From contig JBCCHN010000029.1 in assembly GCA_039028695.1 (NCBI GenBank), positions 1 to 49,653 on the forward strand: a stretch of 49,653 bases of DNA, read 5' to 3'. The stretch comes from JANQKX01 sp039028695 (GTDB lineage: Bacteria > Pseudomonadota > Alphaproteobacteria > Kiloniellales > Kiloniellaceae). The position numbers and the translations under genes are program-made. Positions 26,359 to 33,513 of this stretch are shown here, one piece after another. Under the pieces are notes generated by a model, which was not told where the DNA came from, did not search any database, and was given only the letters and a program-made list of their open reading frames with translations. Positions within the stretch are counted from its first letter, which is position 1. Each line of letters starts with the position of its first letter.

Positions 26359-27096
26359 TCAGCCTTTTTTCAAGAAACGGGCGGCCAGGCTGGCCCGTTT
26401 AAGGCCGGCAATGGCGGCGGTCGGGTTGAGGCTTTTCGGACAGTGAAGGCTACAGCTCTGTTGGCTGTGACAGTCGTAACAGCCGCCGTCCTGGGAGACA
26501 GCGACCAGGCGGACGGCGCCCGCGTTGTCCCGGGAATCCTCGACCAGGGTCCAGGCCCGGTTCAGAGCCGCCGGACCCAGATAGTCCGGGTTCCAGCGCA
26601 CAACGTCGCAGGCGGCATAACAGACCGCGCAGTTGATACATTCGATCCCCGCATCGGCGTTTTGCCGGGCCGGGCTTGTCGGATCGATTTTGGCCGGCGG
26701 CGCTTGCCGGTTTTCGGTCCCTTGAAAGCGCCCCTTCGCGCGTTGCCATTTTTCAAAAAAGGGTGTCATATCAACAACTAAGTCCCGCACGATCGGGAGG
26801 TTGCTCAGCGGTTCGATGCGCAGATCGACGCTGCCGCCGCCGGGGTTCTTAATCTTGGAGACATGGGTCCGGCAGGTCCAACGGGGCCGACCGTTCACCG
26901 TCATGGCACAGGATCCGCACATGCCCACTCGACAGGCGAAGCGGTAGGCCAAGGCCGGCTCCAGCTCCCGCTGTACAAAGGTGACTACGTCCAATACCGT
27001 TTGATTGGCCCGTCGCGGTACGGCAAAGCGGGTGAAGTGGCCCTCTTGGCCGCCCCGCCAGATATCCACCTGCAGATCCTGAGAAATTTCAGACAT
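26359..27096 (-). CDS. iron-sulfur subunit of succinate dehydrogenase/fumarate reductase-like complex
   Basis: A 245-residue SdhB/FrdB-type electron-transfer subunit. The 2Fe-2S motif is CRVGMCGSC with a further cysteine in TCRTH. The 4Fe-4S motif is CINCAVCYAAC, and the third cluster motif is CYDCHSQQSC followed by HCPKSLNP. It passes electrons between the flavoprotein and the membrane quinone site. It is the first gene of the operon that runs to 20391. No Shine-Dalgarno sequence is visible before the ATG. Confidence 0.92.
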   Translation of the reverse strand: MSEISQDLQVDIWRGGQEGHFTRFAVPRRANQTVLDVVTFVQRELEPALAYRFACRVGMCGSCAMTVNGRPRWTCRTHVSKIKNPGGGSVDLRIEPLSNLPIVRDLVVDMTPFFEKWQRAKGRFQGTENRQAPPAKIDPTSPARQNADAGIECINCAVCYAACDVVRWNPDYLGPAALNRAWTLVEDSRDNAGAVRLVAVSQDGGCYDCHSQQSCSLHCPKSLNPTAAIAGLKRASLAARFLKKG

Positions 27097-27190
27097 ATAT
27101 AGTTTATTGATTGGATTGATGTCAGAATTTCGTCAAATAGTGGCTCAGTTGGGCCTTGAGGTCAAGAGTCCTATATAGTAATTTTGATGA
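27095..27190. promoter_or_regulatory. divergent promoter region with candidate GntR operators
   Basis: The 94-bp gap separates the iron-sulfur gene from the GntR gene. The palindrome CTATATAG lies at 27171-27178 and the related ATATATAG at 27095-27102, each close to one start codon. HutC-type GntR proteins often bind GT-N-TATA-N-AC-like sites. TATAGT at 27173-27178 also fits a -10 box for the regulator gene, with TTGGGC 18 bases upstream, which would give a nearly leaderless mRNA. Confidence 0.45.
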
Positions 27191-27928
27191 ATGTCCAGCG
27201 ACATTCCTGCTCCCGAACAGGGTCCCAAATATCGACAACTGGCCAATCTCATGTTGAGTGAGATCGAATCCGGTCAATGGAAGCCGGGCGATCGCTTGCC
27301 CAGCGAGGCCGCCTTGGCGGAGCGTTGGCCAGCGAGCTTGGGCACGGTCCAAAAGGCGCTCAATCATTTGGCGGACAGTGGTGTGGTGGTGCGCCAGCAT
27401 GGGCGGGGCACCTTCGTGGCGGGGGCGGAGACCCCCGCTCAGGACCTGCGCTATTTCCGCTTCTTGGACGAGGGCGGCAACCGGCACCTTCCTGTTTTTT
27501 CTCATGTTTTGGCCATTGGTTGGGTGGATGAGCAGGGGCCCTGGGCCGGTTTCTTGGAGACTGCGCCACAATACCTGAGACTTCAGCGCCGCCTTTCGGT
27601 CAATGGCGAATTCGATCTCTTCAGCGAGATGTTCTTGGCCGGCGATCCCTTTGCTCCCTTGGCCGACCTGGAACCAACGGACCTGGATGGGATCTTAATC
27701 CGCGATTATCTGAGTCAGCACTTTTCGGCCCCAACATTGCGGGTGCAGCAGTCCGTGCGCTGTGGCCTGATCCCGCCGCGCGTGGCCCCCTACTTAGGCT
27801 TGGCGCGGGACGCCATGGGCTTGATCTGGCATATCCTCAGTTTCGGCTATCGGGATAAGCCCCTGATTTTCCAGCGTGCCTACGTGCCACCCAGCGATCG
27901 ACCCGTGCAGTTTCTGGAACGCCTTTAG
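27191..27928 (+). CDS. GntR family regulator, HutC subfamily
   Basis: A 245-residue transcription factor. The N-terminal winged helix-turn-helix reads GDRLPSEAALAERW, then GTVQKALNHLADSGVV with RGTFVAG as the wing. The C-terminal 150 residues form a UTRA-like ligand domain (RLQRRLSVNGEFDLFSE, PLIFQRAYVP). Such regulators usually repress until a pathway metabolite binds. It is divergent from the succinate dehydrogenase-like operon and 64 bp upstream of the ureohydrolase gene, so it may control either or both. The start lacks a ribosome binding site. Confidence 0.9.
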   Translation: MSSDIPAPEQGPKYRQLANLMLSEIESGQWKPGDRLPSEAALAERWPASLGTVQKALNHLADSGVVVRQHGRGTFVAGAETPAQDLRYFRFLDEGGNRHLPVFSHVLAIGWVDEQGPWAGFLETAPQYLRLQRRLSVNGEFDLFSEMFLAGDPFAPLADLEPTDLDGILIRDYLSQHFSAPTLRVQQSVRCGLIPPRVAPYLGLARDAMGLIWHILSFGYRDKPLIFQRAYVPPSDRPVQFLERL

Positions 27929-27992
27929 AAAGTCGTTGCAGCCGCTCTCAGCTGCCCCTAAGCAGGAGGGGTCACAGTAAGAGAGGGCTAAA

Positions 27993-29015
27993 ATGAGCGA
28001 AGACAAGCCAAAAGCAACCGAAGATGCGGCTAAAGAACGCTACCACCAGCTTTTTATGGATGCGCTTTACTGGTGGGGCATACCCACCCTGTTCCGCTGT
28101 CCTCACGAGCCGGATCTGAGCAAAACCGATATTGGCTTGGTCGGCGTGCCCCATAGCACGGGCAACGGCACAACACAGCGGGACCAGCACTTGGGTCCGC
28201 GGTCGGTACGGGACGTCTCGGCCATCGGTCGGCGGGTCCACATGAAATTCGGCTTTTCCCCATGGGAGACTTGTCGGATCAATGACTTAGGGGATGTTCC
28301 CTTGCCCGAGGGCAATGATAACGAGGCCTCGATCCAACGCATTACAGACTTTTATCGTGCGGTGGAGCAGGCCGGTGTTCGGCCGGTCTCAATCGGTGGC
28401 GACCACTCAATTACCGGCGGGATTTTGCAGGCTTTAGGCGGATCCGAGAGCCACCTAACCGGCGGCAAAAAAGCGGTGATCGTGCATTTCGACGCCCATA
28501 CCGACGCCTTCCATCAGATGGACCATTTCTTGGGCGCTAAAAAGTCCGCCGCTCACTGGGCCAGCTATTTGGCGCGAAACGGCCATGTGAACTCGGAAAA
28601 GAGCGTGCAGATCGGCATTCGCGGCAACCCGCGTTCATTGAACTGGCTCCAGTCCAGCTACGACCTGGGCTATGAGGTGATTACCAAAGACCGCTATGAC
28701 GAGTTGGGTCCCGCCCGTTGCATCGATATCATTCATGAGACCATCGGCGATGAACCCATTTACATTACTTTTGATCTGGATTGCCTGGACCCAATGGTCG
28801 CGCCGGGCGTCGCTAATATCGAATATTGCGATGGCTTTCGGGTTAATCAAGCCCTTGAAATGCTTCAATCTTTAAGGGGAAAAAATATTATCGGCGGCGA
28901 CGTGGTCTGTCTCATGCCGACTGTAGATAATCCCAACAAGATCACATCCTATGTGGCCATGGGCATTATGTTTGAGATCATTTCTCTGATCGCGGAGCGG
29001 TTCCGAAAGGACTAG
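27993..29015 (+). CDS. ureohydrolase (agmatinase/arginase family) with atypical active site
   Basis: A 340-residue metalloenzyme that hydrolyses guanidino compounds to urea. Manganese or nickel ligands are H138 (GGDHS), D167, H169 and D171 (DAHTD), and D261 and D263 (FDLDCLDP). The motif that normally ends in the substrate-contacting glutamate (GxDxVE) here reads GGDVVC, with C306 in its place. The enzyme may therefore not act on agmatine; guanidinobutyrate, guanidine or another amide are alternatives. GAGAGGG precedes the ATG. No guanidine riboswitch is seen in the short leader. Confidence 0.88.
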   Translation: MSEDKPKATEDAAKERYHQLFMDALYWWGIPTLFRCPHEPDLSKTDIGLVGVPHSTGNGTTQRDQHLGPRSVRDVSAIGRRVHMKFGFSPWETCRINDLGDVPLPEGNDNEASIQRITDFYRAVEQAGVRPVSIGGDHSITGGILQALGGSESHLTGGKKAVIVHFDAHTDAFHQMDHFLGAKKSAAHWASYLARNGHVNSEKSVQIGIRGNPRSLNWLQSSYDLGYEVITKDRYDELGPARCIDIIHETIGDEPIYITFDLDCLDPMVAPGVANIEYCDGFRVNQALEMLQSLRGKNIIGGDVVCLMPTVDNPNKITSYVAMGIMFEIISLIAERFRKD

Positions 29016-29149
29016 TTGCCGGAAACAAGCGCTGTTAGGCGTGATGCCTCCCTCTTCCAAAGCCGATAAACCTTGTTCATACTCAATCGAGTAAGTTGCG
29101 GCCTTAAAGGAATAACCGCAAAAAGAGGCCGGCGGCGGAGGGGGCGTCA

Positions 29150-29398
29150 TTGGGCAGGCTCATCACTCATATCTTGAACATGGCTCAAGGCCATCCGGCA
29201 GCGAGAGTCGTGATCCGACTGCTCCGTTTGACCCATAAGGGCCATAGTGTTCCATGGGAACCGCTGGTGATCTCGATAACGAATGTGGATGGCCGCCGTG
29301 ATGGCCCTTTGCTGGAAGCGGAAGCTGTCCTGTCTGAGCGCCATCATGTGCCGATGTTGATTTCGCCTGTTGGATATCCCACCGATCAAGGTCGTTAG
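29150..29398 (+). pseudogene. hiuH: internally deleted 5-hydroxyisourate hydrolase
   Basis: An 82-codon frame starting at TTG behind a strong GGAGGGGG. The start (GRLITHILN, H7) and TNVDGRRDGPLL (R49) match the first half of the transthyretin-like 5-hydroxyisourate hydrolase of purine breakdown, and HHVPMLISPVGYPT (H66) matches its end. About 30-35 residues between them, the central strands, are missing without a frameshift. The final YRGS of the family is DQGR here, so the catalytic serine is lost as well. Family members have about 110-120 residues, so this copy is most likely inactive. The neighbouring importer genes are of the nucleoside type, fitting a former purine locus. Confidence 0.65.
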
Positions 29399-29447
29399 CA
29401 GGACAGCCACTCGCAATATAACACGACAAGGGGGCAGCAGAGCGGGG

Positions 29448-31034
29448 ATGTCGGAAAGCGCTCACACCAAAGCGCCGCAGCTGGAGTTACGCGGAATCCG
29501 TAAGGAGTTTCCGGGCTGTATCGCCAACGATGATGTCTCGCTCTTGGTTCAGCCAGGCGAAATCCACGCATTGCTCGGTGAAAACGGTGCCGGTAAGTCG
29601 ACGCTGGTCAAAATCATCTACGGAGTTTTGCGGGCCGACCAGGGCGAGATGCTATGGGAAGGCCGTGCGGTTACGGTATCCAGCCCTAAAGCGGCGCGAG
29701 AATTGGGTTTGGGGATGGTGTTTCAGCACTTTTCCCTCTTCGAGGCCATGAGTGTTGCGGAGAACATTGCCCTCGGTATCCAAGGCAAGCTTGACATGAA
29801 GGGCTTGTCCGATGATATCCGCCACATCTCTGAGAGCTATGGTTTGCCCCTGAACCCCGACCGCATGGTCCACAGCCTTTCCGTTGGGGAGCGTCAACGG
29901 ATCGAGATTGTGCGCTGTTTGATCAACGGTCCCAAGTTGCTCATCATGGACGAACCTACCTCGGTTCTGACGCCCCAGGAGGTAGAGCAGCTTTTCAAAA
30001 CCTTGCGTCGCCTGGCCGATGAAGGCTGTGCGGTTCTTTACATCAGCCACAAGCTTGAGGAGATCGTGGCCCTATGTCACAGGGCGACCATTCTTCGCGG
30101 TGGGTGGGTGGTAAACACCTGCGACCCGCGACAGGAAACGGCCCGCAATATGGCTCAAATGATGATCGGGCAAGAACTAAAAACACCAGAACAGGGCGCC
30201 GCCAAGACATCCGGCAGCCCGGCGTTGGTGGTGCGTAACCTAAGCCTGGTATCGGCGGATGCCTTCGGCATGGACTTAAAGGATATATCCTTCGAGGCTC
30301 GTAGTGGCGAGATTGTTGGTATTGCTGGTGTGGCGGGAAACGGCCAGATCGAGCTGTTGTCGGCTCTGACCGGTGAAAGCCGCCTGGCCGATTCGGCATC
30401 CGTTGAAATCCTGGGACAACCGGCCGGTCACTTGAATCCGCGCGCCCGTCGGGCTTTGGGTGCGGCCTTTGTGCCGGAGGAAAGGCTTGGCCACGGGGCC
30501 GTTCCGTCCCTGACCTTGGTTCAAAATGCTTATCTCAGCGGTTACGAGCGCATGGGCTTGACTCGCGGCGGCTTTATTCAGAACCAAGCACAAGAGGCCT
30601 ACGCGGCCCAAGTAATCGCGGACTTTGATGTGCGCACCACGGGTCCGTCGGCGCCCGCCAGCAGTCTGTCCGGGGGGAATTTGCAAAAGTTCATCGTTGG
30701 CCGAGAGATCCTGCAGGATCCAAAGTTGATCGTCATTTCCCAGCCGACCTGGGGTGTTGACGCAGGGGCGGCGGCAGCCATTCATCAGGCACTGATGGAT
30801 TTGTCCGGCCGCGGTGCGGCGGTGGTGGTGATTTCTCAGGATTTGGACGAGATCTATAGCCTTGTCGACCGCTTCTTGGTGATCAACGAGGGCCGCTTAT
30901 CGCAAAGCTTGGATCCGCGCACCGCGACAGTAGAAGAGATTGGATTGCTCATGGGTGGCTTTCACGGTGGCCATGAGGAACAGCACCCGGTACCCGCTAG
31001 CCGCCCGGTGCGACCTGGGGATGGTCGGCCATGA
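29448..31034 (+). CDS. BMP/nucleoside-type ABC importer, double ATPase subunit
   Basis: A 528-residue protein with two ATPase halves, as in RbsA, MglA and YufO/NupA. The first half has Walker A GENGAGKST, signature LSVGERQR and Walker B LLIMDEPTSVLT. In the second half Walker A is the degenerate GVAGNGQIE, the signature is LSGGNLQK, and the Walker B region reads LIVISQPTWGVD, without the usual Asp-Glu; this asymmetry is normal for the type. I chose ATG at 29448; an upstream TTG at 29370 overlaps the hydroxyisourate hydrolase remnant. Guanosine and other purines are the best-known cargo of this branch. Confidence 0.92.
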   Translation: MSESAHTKAPQLELRGIRKEFPGCIANDDVSLLVQPGEIHALLGENGAGKSTLVKIIYGVLRADQGEMLWEGRAVTVSSPKAARELGLGMVFQHFSLFEAMSVAENIALGIQGKLDMKGLSDDIRHISESYGLPLNPDRMVHSLSVGERQRIEIVRCLINGPKLLIMDEPTSVLTPQEVEQLFKTLRRLADEGCAVLYISHKLEEIVALCHRATILRGGWVVNTCDPRQETARNMAQMMIGQELKTPEQGAAKTSGSPALVVRNLSLVSADAFGMDLKDISFEARSGEIVGIAGVAGNGQIELLSALTGESRLADSASVEILGQPAGHLNPRARRALGAAFVPEERLGHGAVPSLTLVQNAYLSGYERMGLTRGGFIQNQAQEAYAAQVIADFDVRTTGPSAPASSLSGGNLQKFIVGREILQDPKLIVISQPTWGVDAGAAAAIHQALMDLSGRGAAVVVISQDLDEIYSLVDRFLVINEGRLSQSLDPRTATVEEIGLLMGGFHGGHEEQHPVPASRPVRPGDGRP

Positions 31035-32107
31035 TCCGCTTGGAAGCCCGCGGCGGCGCATCGCCAATTTGGATCTATGCCACGCCATTTTTGGCGGCGG
31101 GTCTGACCGTCGTGGCCGGAGGCATTTTGTTCGCCCTATTGGGCCATCCTCCCATCGAAGGCTTGTACCAATTTTTTATTGCGCCGATATCGAGCCTTTA
31201 CGGTCTCTCCGAATTGTTTTTGAAAGCCACACCCATTGTTCTTTGTGCTGTTGGTCTGGCTTTGGGTTTTCGGGCCAATATTTGGAACATAGGGGCCGAG
31301 GGACAGTTGACCTTAGGGGCGATGCTGGGTGGTGGAATGGCCCTGGCTTTTTATGATGTGGACACGCCCTTTTTGCTGCCTTTGATGGCCTTGGCCGGTA
31401 TCGCGGGCGGCATGGCCTGGGCCTCCATCCCGGCCTGGCTAAAGGTGCGCTTCAACGTCAATGAAATTCTCGTCAGTTTGATGCTGACCTATGTGGCGGT
31501 CTTATTGTTGAGCGCCCTGGTGCACGGCCCTTGGAAAGATCCCGACGGCTATAATTTTCCGGAATCCCGGCTGTTTCATGATGCGGCCCTATTGCCCGTC
31601 GTTTGGGACAGCACACGCATGCATGTCGGGGTCCTCTTGACCCTTGCGGCGGTGGTGGCGGCCTGGGTGATTTTAAGCCGGACTCTTATCGGATTTCAGG
31701 TCAAAGTCGTCGGCTTGGCGCCCATGGCAGCCGGCTATGCCGGGTTTAGCCGCAAAAAGATAATCTGGTTCGTTTTGCTTGTGTCTGGCGGGCTTGCGGG
31801 GCTTGCGGGCATGTTCGAAGTGGCGGGCCCCATCGGTCAGCTTACGCCTGTTATCTCGCCCGGCTACGGCTTTACCGCCATTATCGTGGCATTTTTGGGC
31901 CGCCTGCATCCGGTCGGCATTCTCTTTGCCGGACTCTTGGTCGCTTTGTCTTACCTGGGCGGTGAATTCGTGCAGATCGAGATGGGCATGCCCGAGGCGG
32001 TCACCGGGGTGTTCCAGGGCATGCTGCTGTTCTTTCTCTTAGCCAGCGATGTGCTCATCCGTTACCGCTTGAGACTCCGGTCGCCGTTGGAAGGACATAG
32101 CCGATGA
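31031..32107 (+). CDS. BMP/nucleoside-type ABC importer permease (YufP/NupB-like)
   Basis: A 358-residue inner-membrane protein with about eight to ten hydrophobic helices. GFRANIWNIGAEGQ, NVNEILVSLMLTYVA and AGMFEVAGPIGQL are typical of the larger permease of YufOPQ/NupABC-type systems. Its ATG overlaps the TGA of the ATPase gene (ATGA). It makes the channel together with the next gene product. Confidence 0.92.
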   Translation: MIRLEARGGASPIWIYATPFLAAGLTVVAGGILFALLGHPPIEGLYQFFIAPISSLYGLSELFLKATPIVLCAVGLALGFRANIWNIGAEGQLTLGAMLGGGMALAFYDVDTPFLLPLMALAGIAGGMAWASIPAWLKVRFNVNEILVSLMLTYVAVLLLSALVHGPWKDPDGYNFPESRLFHDAALLPVVWDSTRMHVGVLLTLAAVVAAWVILSRTLIGFQVKVVGLAPMAAGYAGFSRKKIIWFVLLVSGGLAGLAGMFEVAGPIGQLTPVISPGYGFTAIIVAFLGRLHPVGILFAGLLVALSYLGGEFVQIEMGMPEAVTGVFQGMLLFFLLASDVLIRYRLRLRSPLEGHSR

Positions 32108-33033
32108 GCGATACGGCCTGGATTGTCCCGACGATCATCACCGTCATTTCGGCTTCTACACCGCTCTTGCTGGCGGCACTGGGGGAATTGGTGACAGAAA
32201 AATCCGGTGTTTTGAATCTGGGTGTGGAAGGCATGATGTTGATCGGCGCCATCTCCGCCTTTGCAGTCGGTGTGACAACGGGCAACTGGATGCTAGGAAT
32301 TCTGGCCGGCGCAATCGGGGGAGTTTTTATTTCTCTCCTTTTTGCCGTATTAACTTTAAATTTTTTGGCCAATCAAGTGGCCACCGGATTGGCATTGACG
32401 CTATTCGGCATCGGTTTATCCGCGCTTATCGGGGACAGCTTCGTAGGCACACCTTTTGCCGGTCTGCCCAAGTTATCCATTCCCGGTCTTTCCGATCTTC
32501 CACTCGTGGGACCTTTGATTTTCGGCCATGACTTTTTAATCTACATTTCCTTTGTAATGGTTGTTGCGGTGGCTTGGTTCTTGAATAGATCCAAGGCCGG
32601 TCTCGTTTTGCGGGCCGTAGGGGAAAATCACGACGCTGCCCATTCTATCGGCTATCCCGTGGTCGCCATCCGGTATATGGCGATCATGTTCGGAGGTTTG
32701 ATGTCCGGGTTGGCTGGGGCTTTTCTATCCCTGTCCTACACGCCTATGTGGGCGGAAGATATGTCAGCGGGCCGGGGCTGGATTGCATTGGCCTTGGTTG
32801 TCTTTGCCACCTGGAAGCCTTATCGGGCCCTCTTGGGTGCCTACATTTTTGGTGGTGTTACGATTTTACAACTCCATGCCCAAGGAATTGGGGTGGACAT
32901 TCCGGCGCAACTGCTTTCGATGTTGCCTTATCTGGCGACTATTTTGGTGATGGTTCTCATTTCGTTGGATAGCTCCAAATTGCGCGAATCGGCGCCGGCG
33001 TCTCTGGGTAAAATTTTCCACCCTGCCGCATGA
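32104..33033 (+). CDS. BMP/nucleoside-type ABC importer permease (YufQ/NupC-like)
   Basis: A 309-residue inner-membrane protein, the second permease of the importer. EKSGVLNLGVEGMMLIGA, TLNFLANQVATGLALTLFG and the C-terminal WIALALVVFATWKPYRAL are characteristic. Its ATG overlaps the previous stop. No gene for the matching BmpA-type binding lipoprotein follows or precedes it in the window, so that component must be encoded elsewhere. Confidence 0.92.
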   Translation: MSDTAWIVPTIITVISASTPLLLAALGELVTEKSGVLNLGVEGMMLIGAISAFAVGVTTGNWMLGILAGAIGGVFISLLFAVLTLNFLANQVATGLALTLFGIGLSALIGDSFVGTPFAGLPKLSIPGLSDLPLVGPLIFGHDFLIYISFVMVVAVAWFLNRSKAGLVLRAVGENHDAAHSIGYPVVAIRYMAIMFGGLMSGLAGAFLSLSYTPMWAEDMSAGRGWIALALVVFATWKPYRALLGAYIFGGVTILQLHAQGIGVDIPAQLLSMLPYLATILVMVLISLDSSKLRESAPASLGKIFHPAA

Positions 33034-33513
33034 CGGAAGGAATGGATAGTCCGGTCCGACATCGCCGGCGAACGCTGGTTGGTCCAGCGAGGCGGCTTCT
33101 GCCTGGCGGAAAATCATAGGGCGGCGATGGAAAAGATGTCCAAGGCGCTCCATCGGTTCAAATAGGGGGCCTATTTCACCTGGTTTCCCTCATTTTGGGG
33201 CGGGTTGCCGTGCCGATCCTGCATGGGATCTTCGGGCTCTGCAACGATCCTTCCATGATAATTTTCTGACTCTGCCGGTACACCTTTTTATGATCAGGAT
33301 TCACGGCCCAGTCCTGGATGTCGTGAACCATTTAAGTTCTGTGGGACGGGGTGTTCTGGCCATGGGCGCCTGGATGGCCAGGGCGCCGGCATCAAATAGC
33401 GATGCGACTTTCCCGGAATTCAGTTAGGGCGATTTTAATCAGCGTTCCCCGATGCTTGCGGCGACTCCCCTATGATGTTCACTCTGCGCTTAATCTGGCC
33501 TTGGAAAGATAAA
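33034..33513. other. gene-poor gap between importer operon and pgi
   Basis: No convincing gene is present in this 480-bp gap. Directly after the permease TGA the same frame stays open for 43 codons (to 33165) and encodes a plausible basic, helical peptide (GGFCLAENHRAAMEKMSKAL), but it has no ATG near its beginning and no ribosome site. The rest shows no repeat, tRNA-like fold or clear promoter. Confidence 0.5.

Noticed and set aside
27929..27992. Guanidine riboswitch before the ureohydrolase gene
   Set aside because: The 64-base leader is too short and lacks the conserved ykkC-type sequences.
29147..29416. 89-codon minus-strand frame opposite the hydroxyisourate hydrolase remnant
   Set aside because: It is the antisense of a recognisable coding frame and has no ribosome site or known motif.
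33140..33165. GGTTCAAAT resembling a tRNA T-loop
   Set aside because: The flanking bases do not form a T stem and no acceptor or anticodon arm can be drawn.
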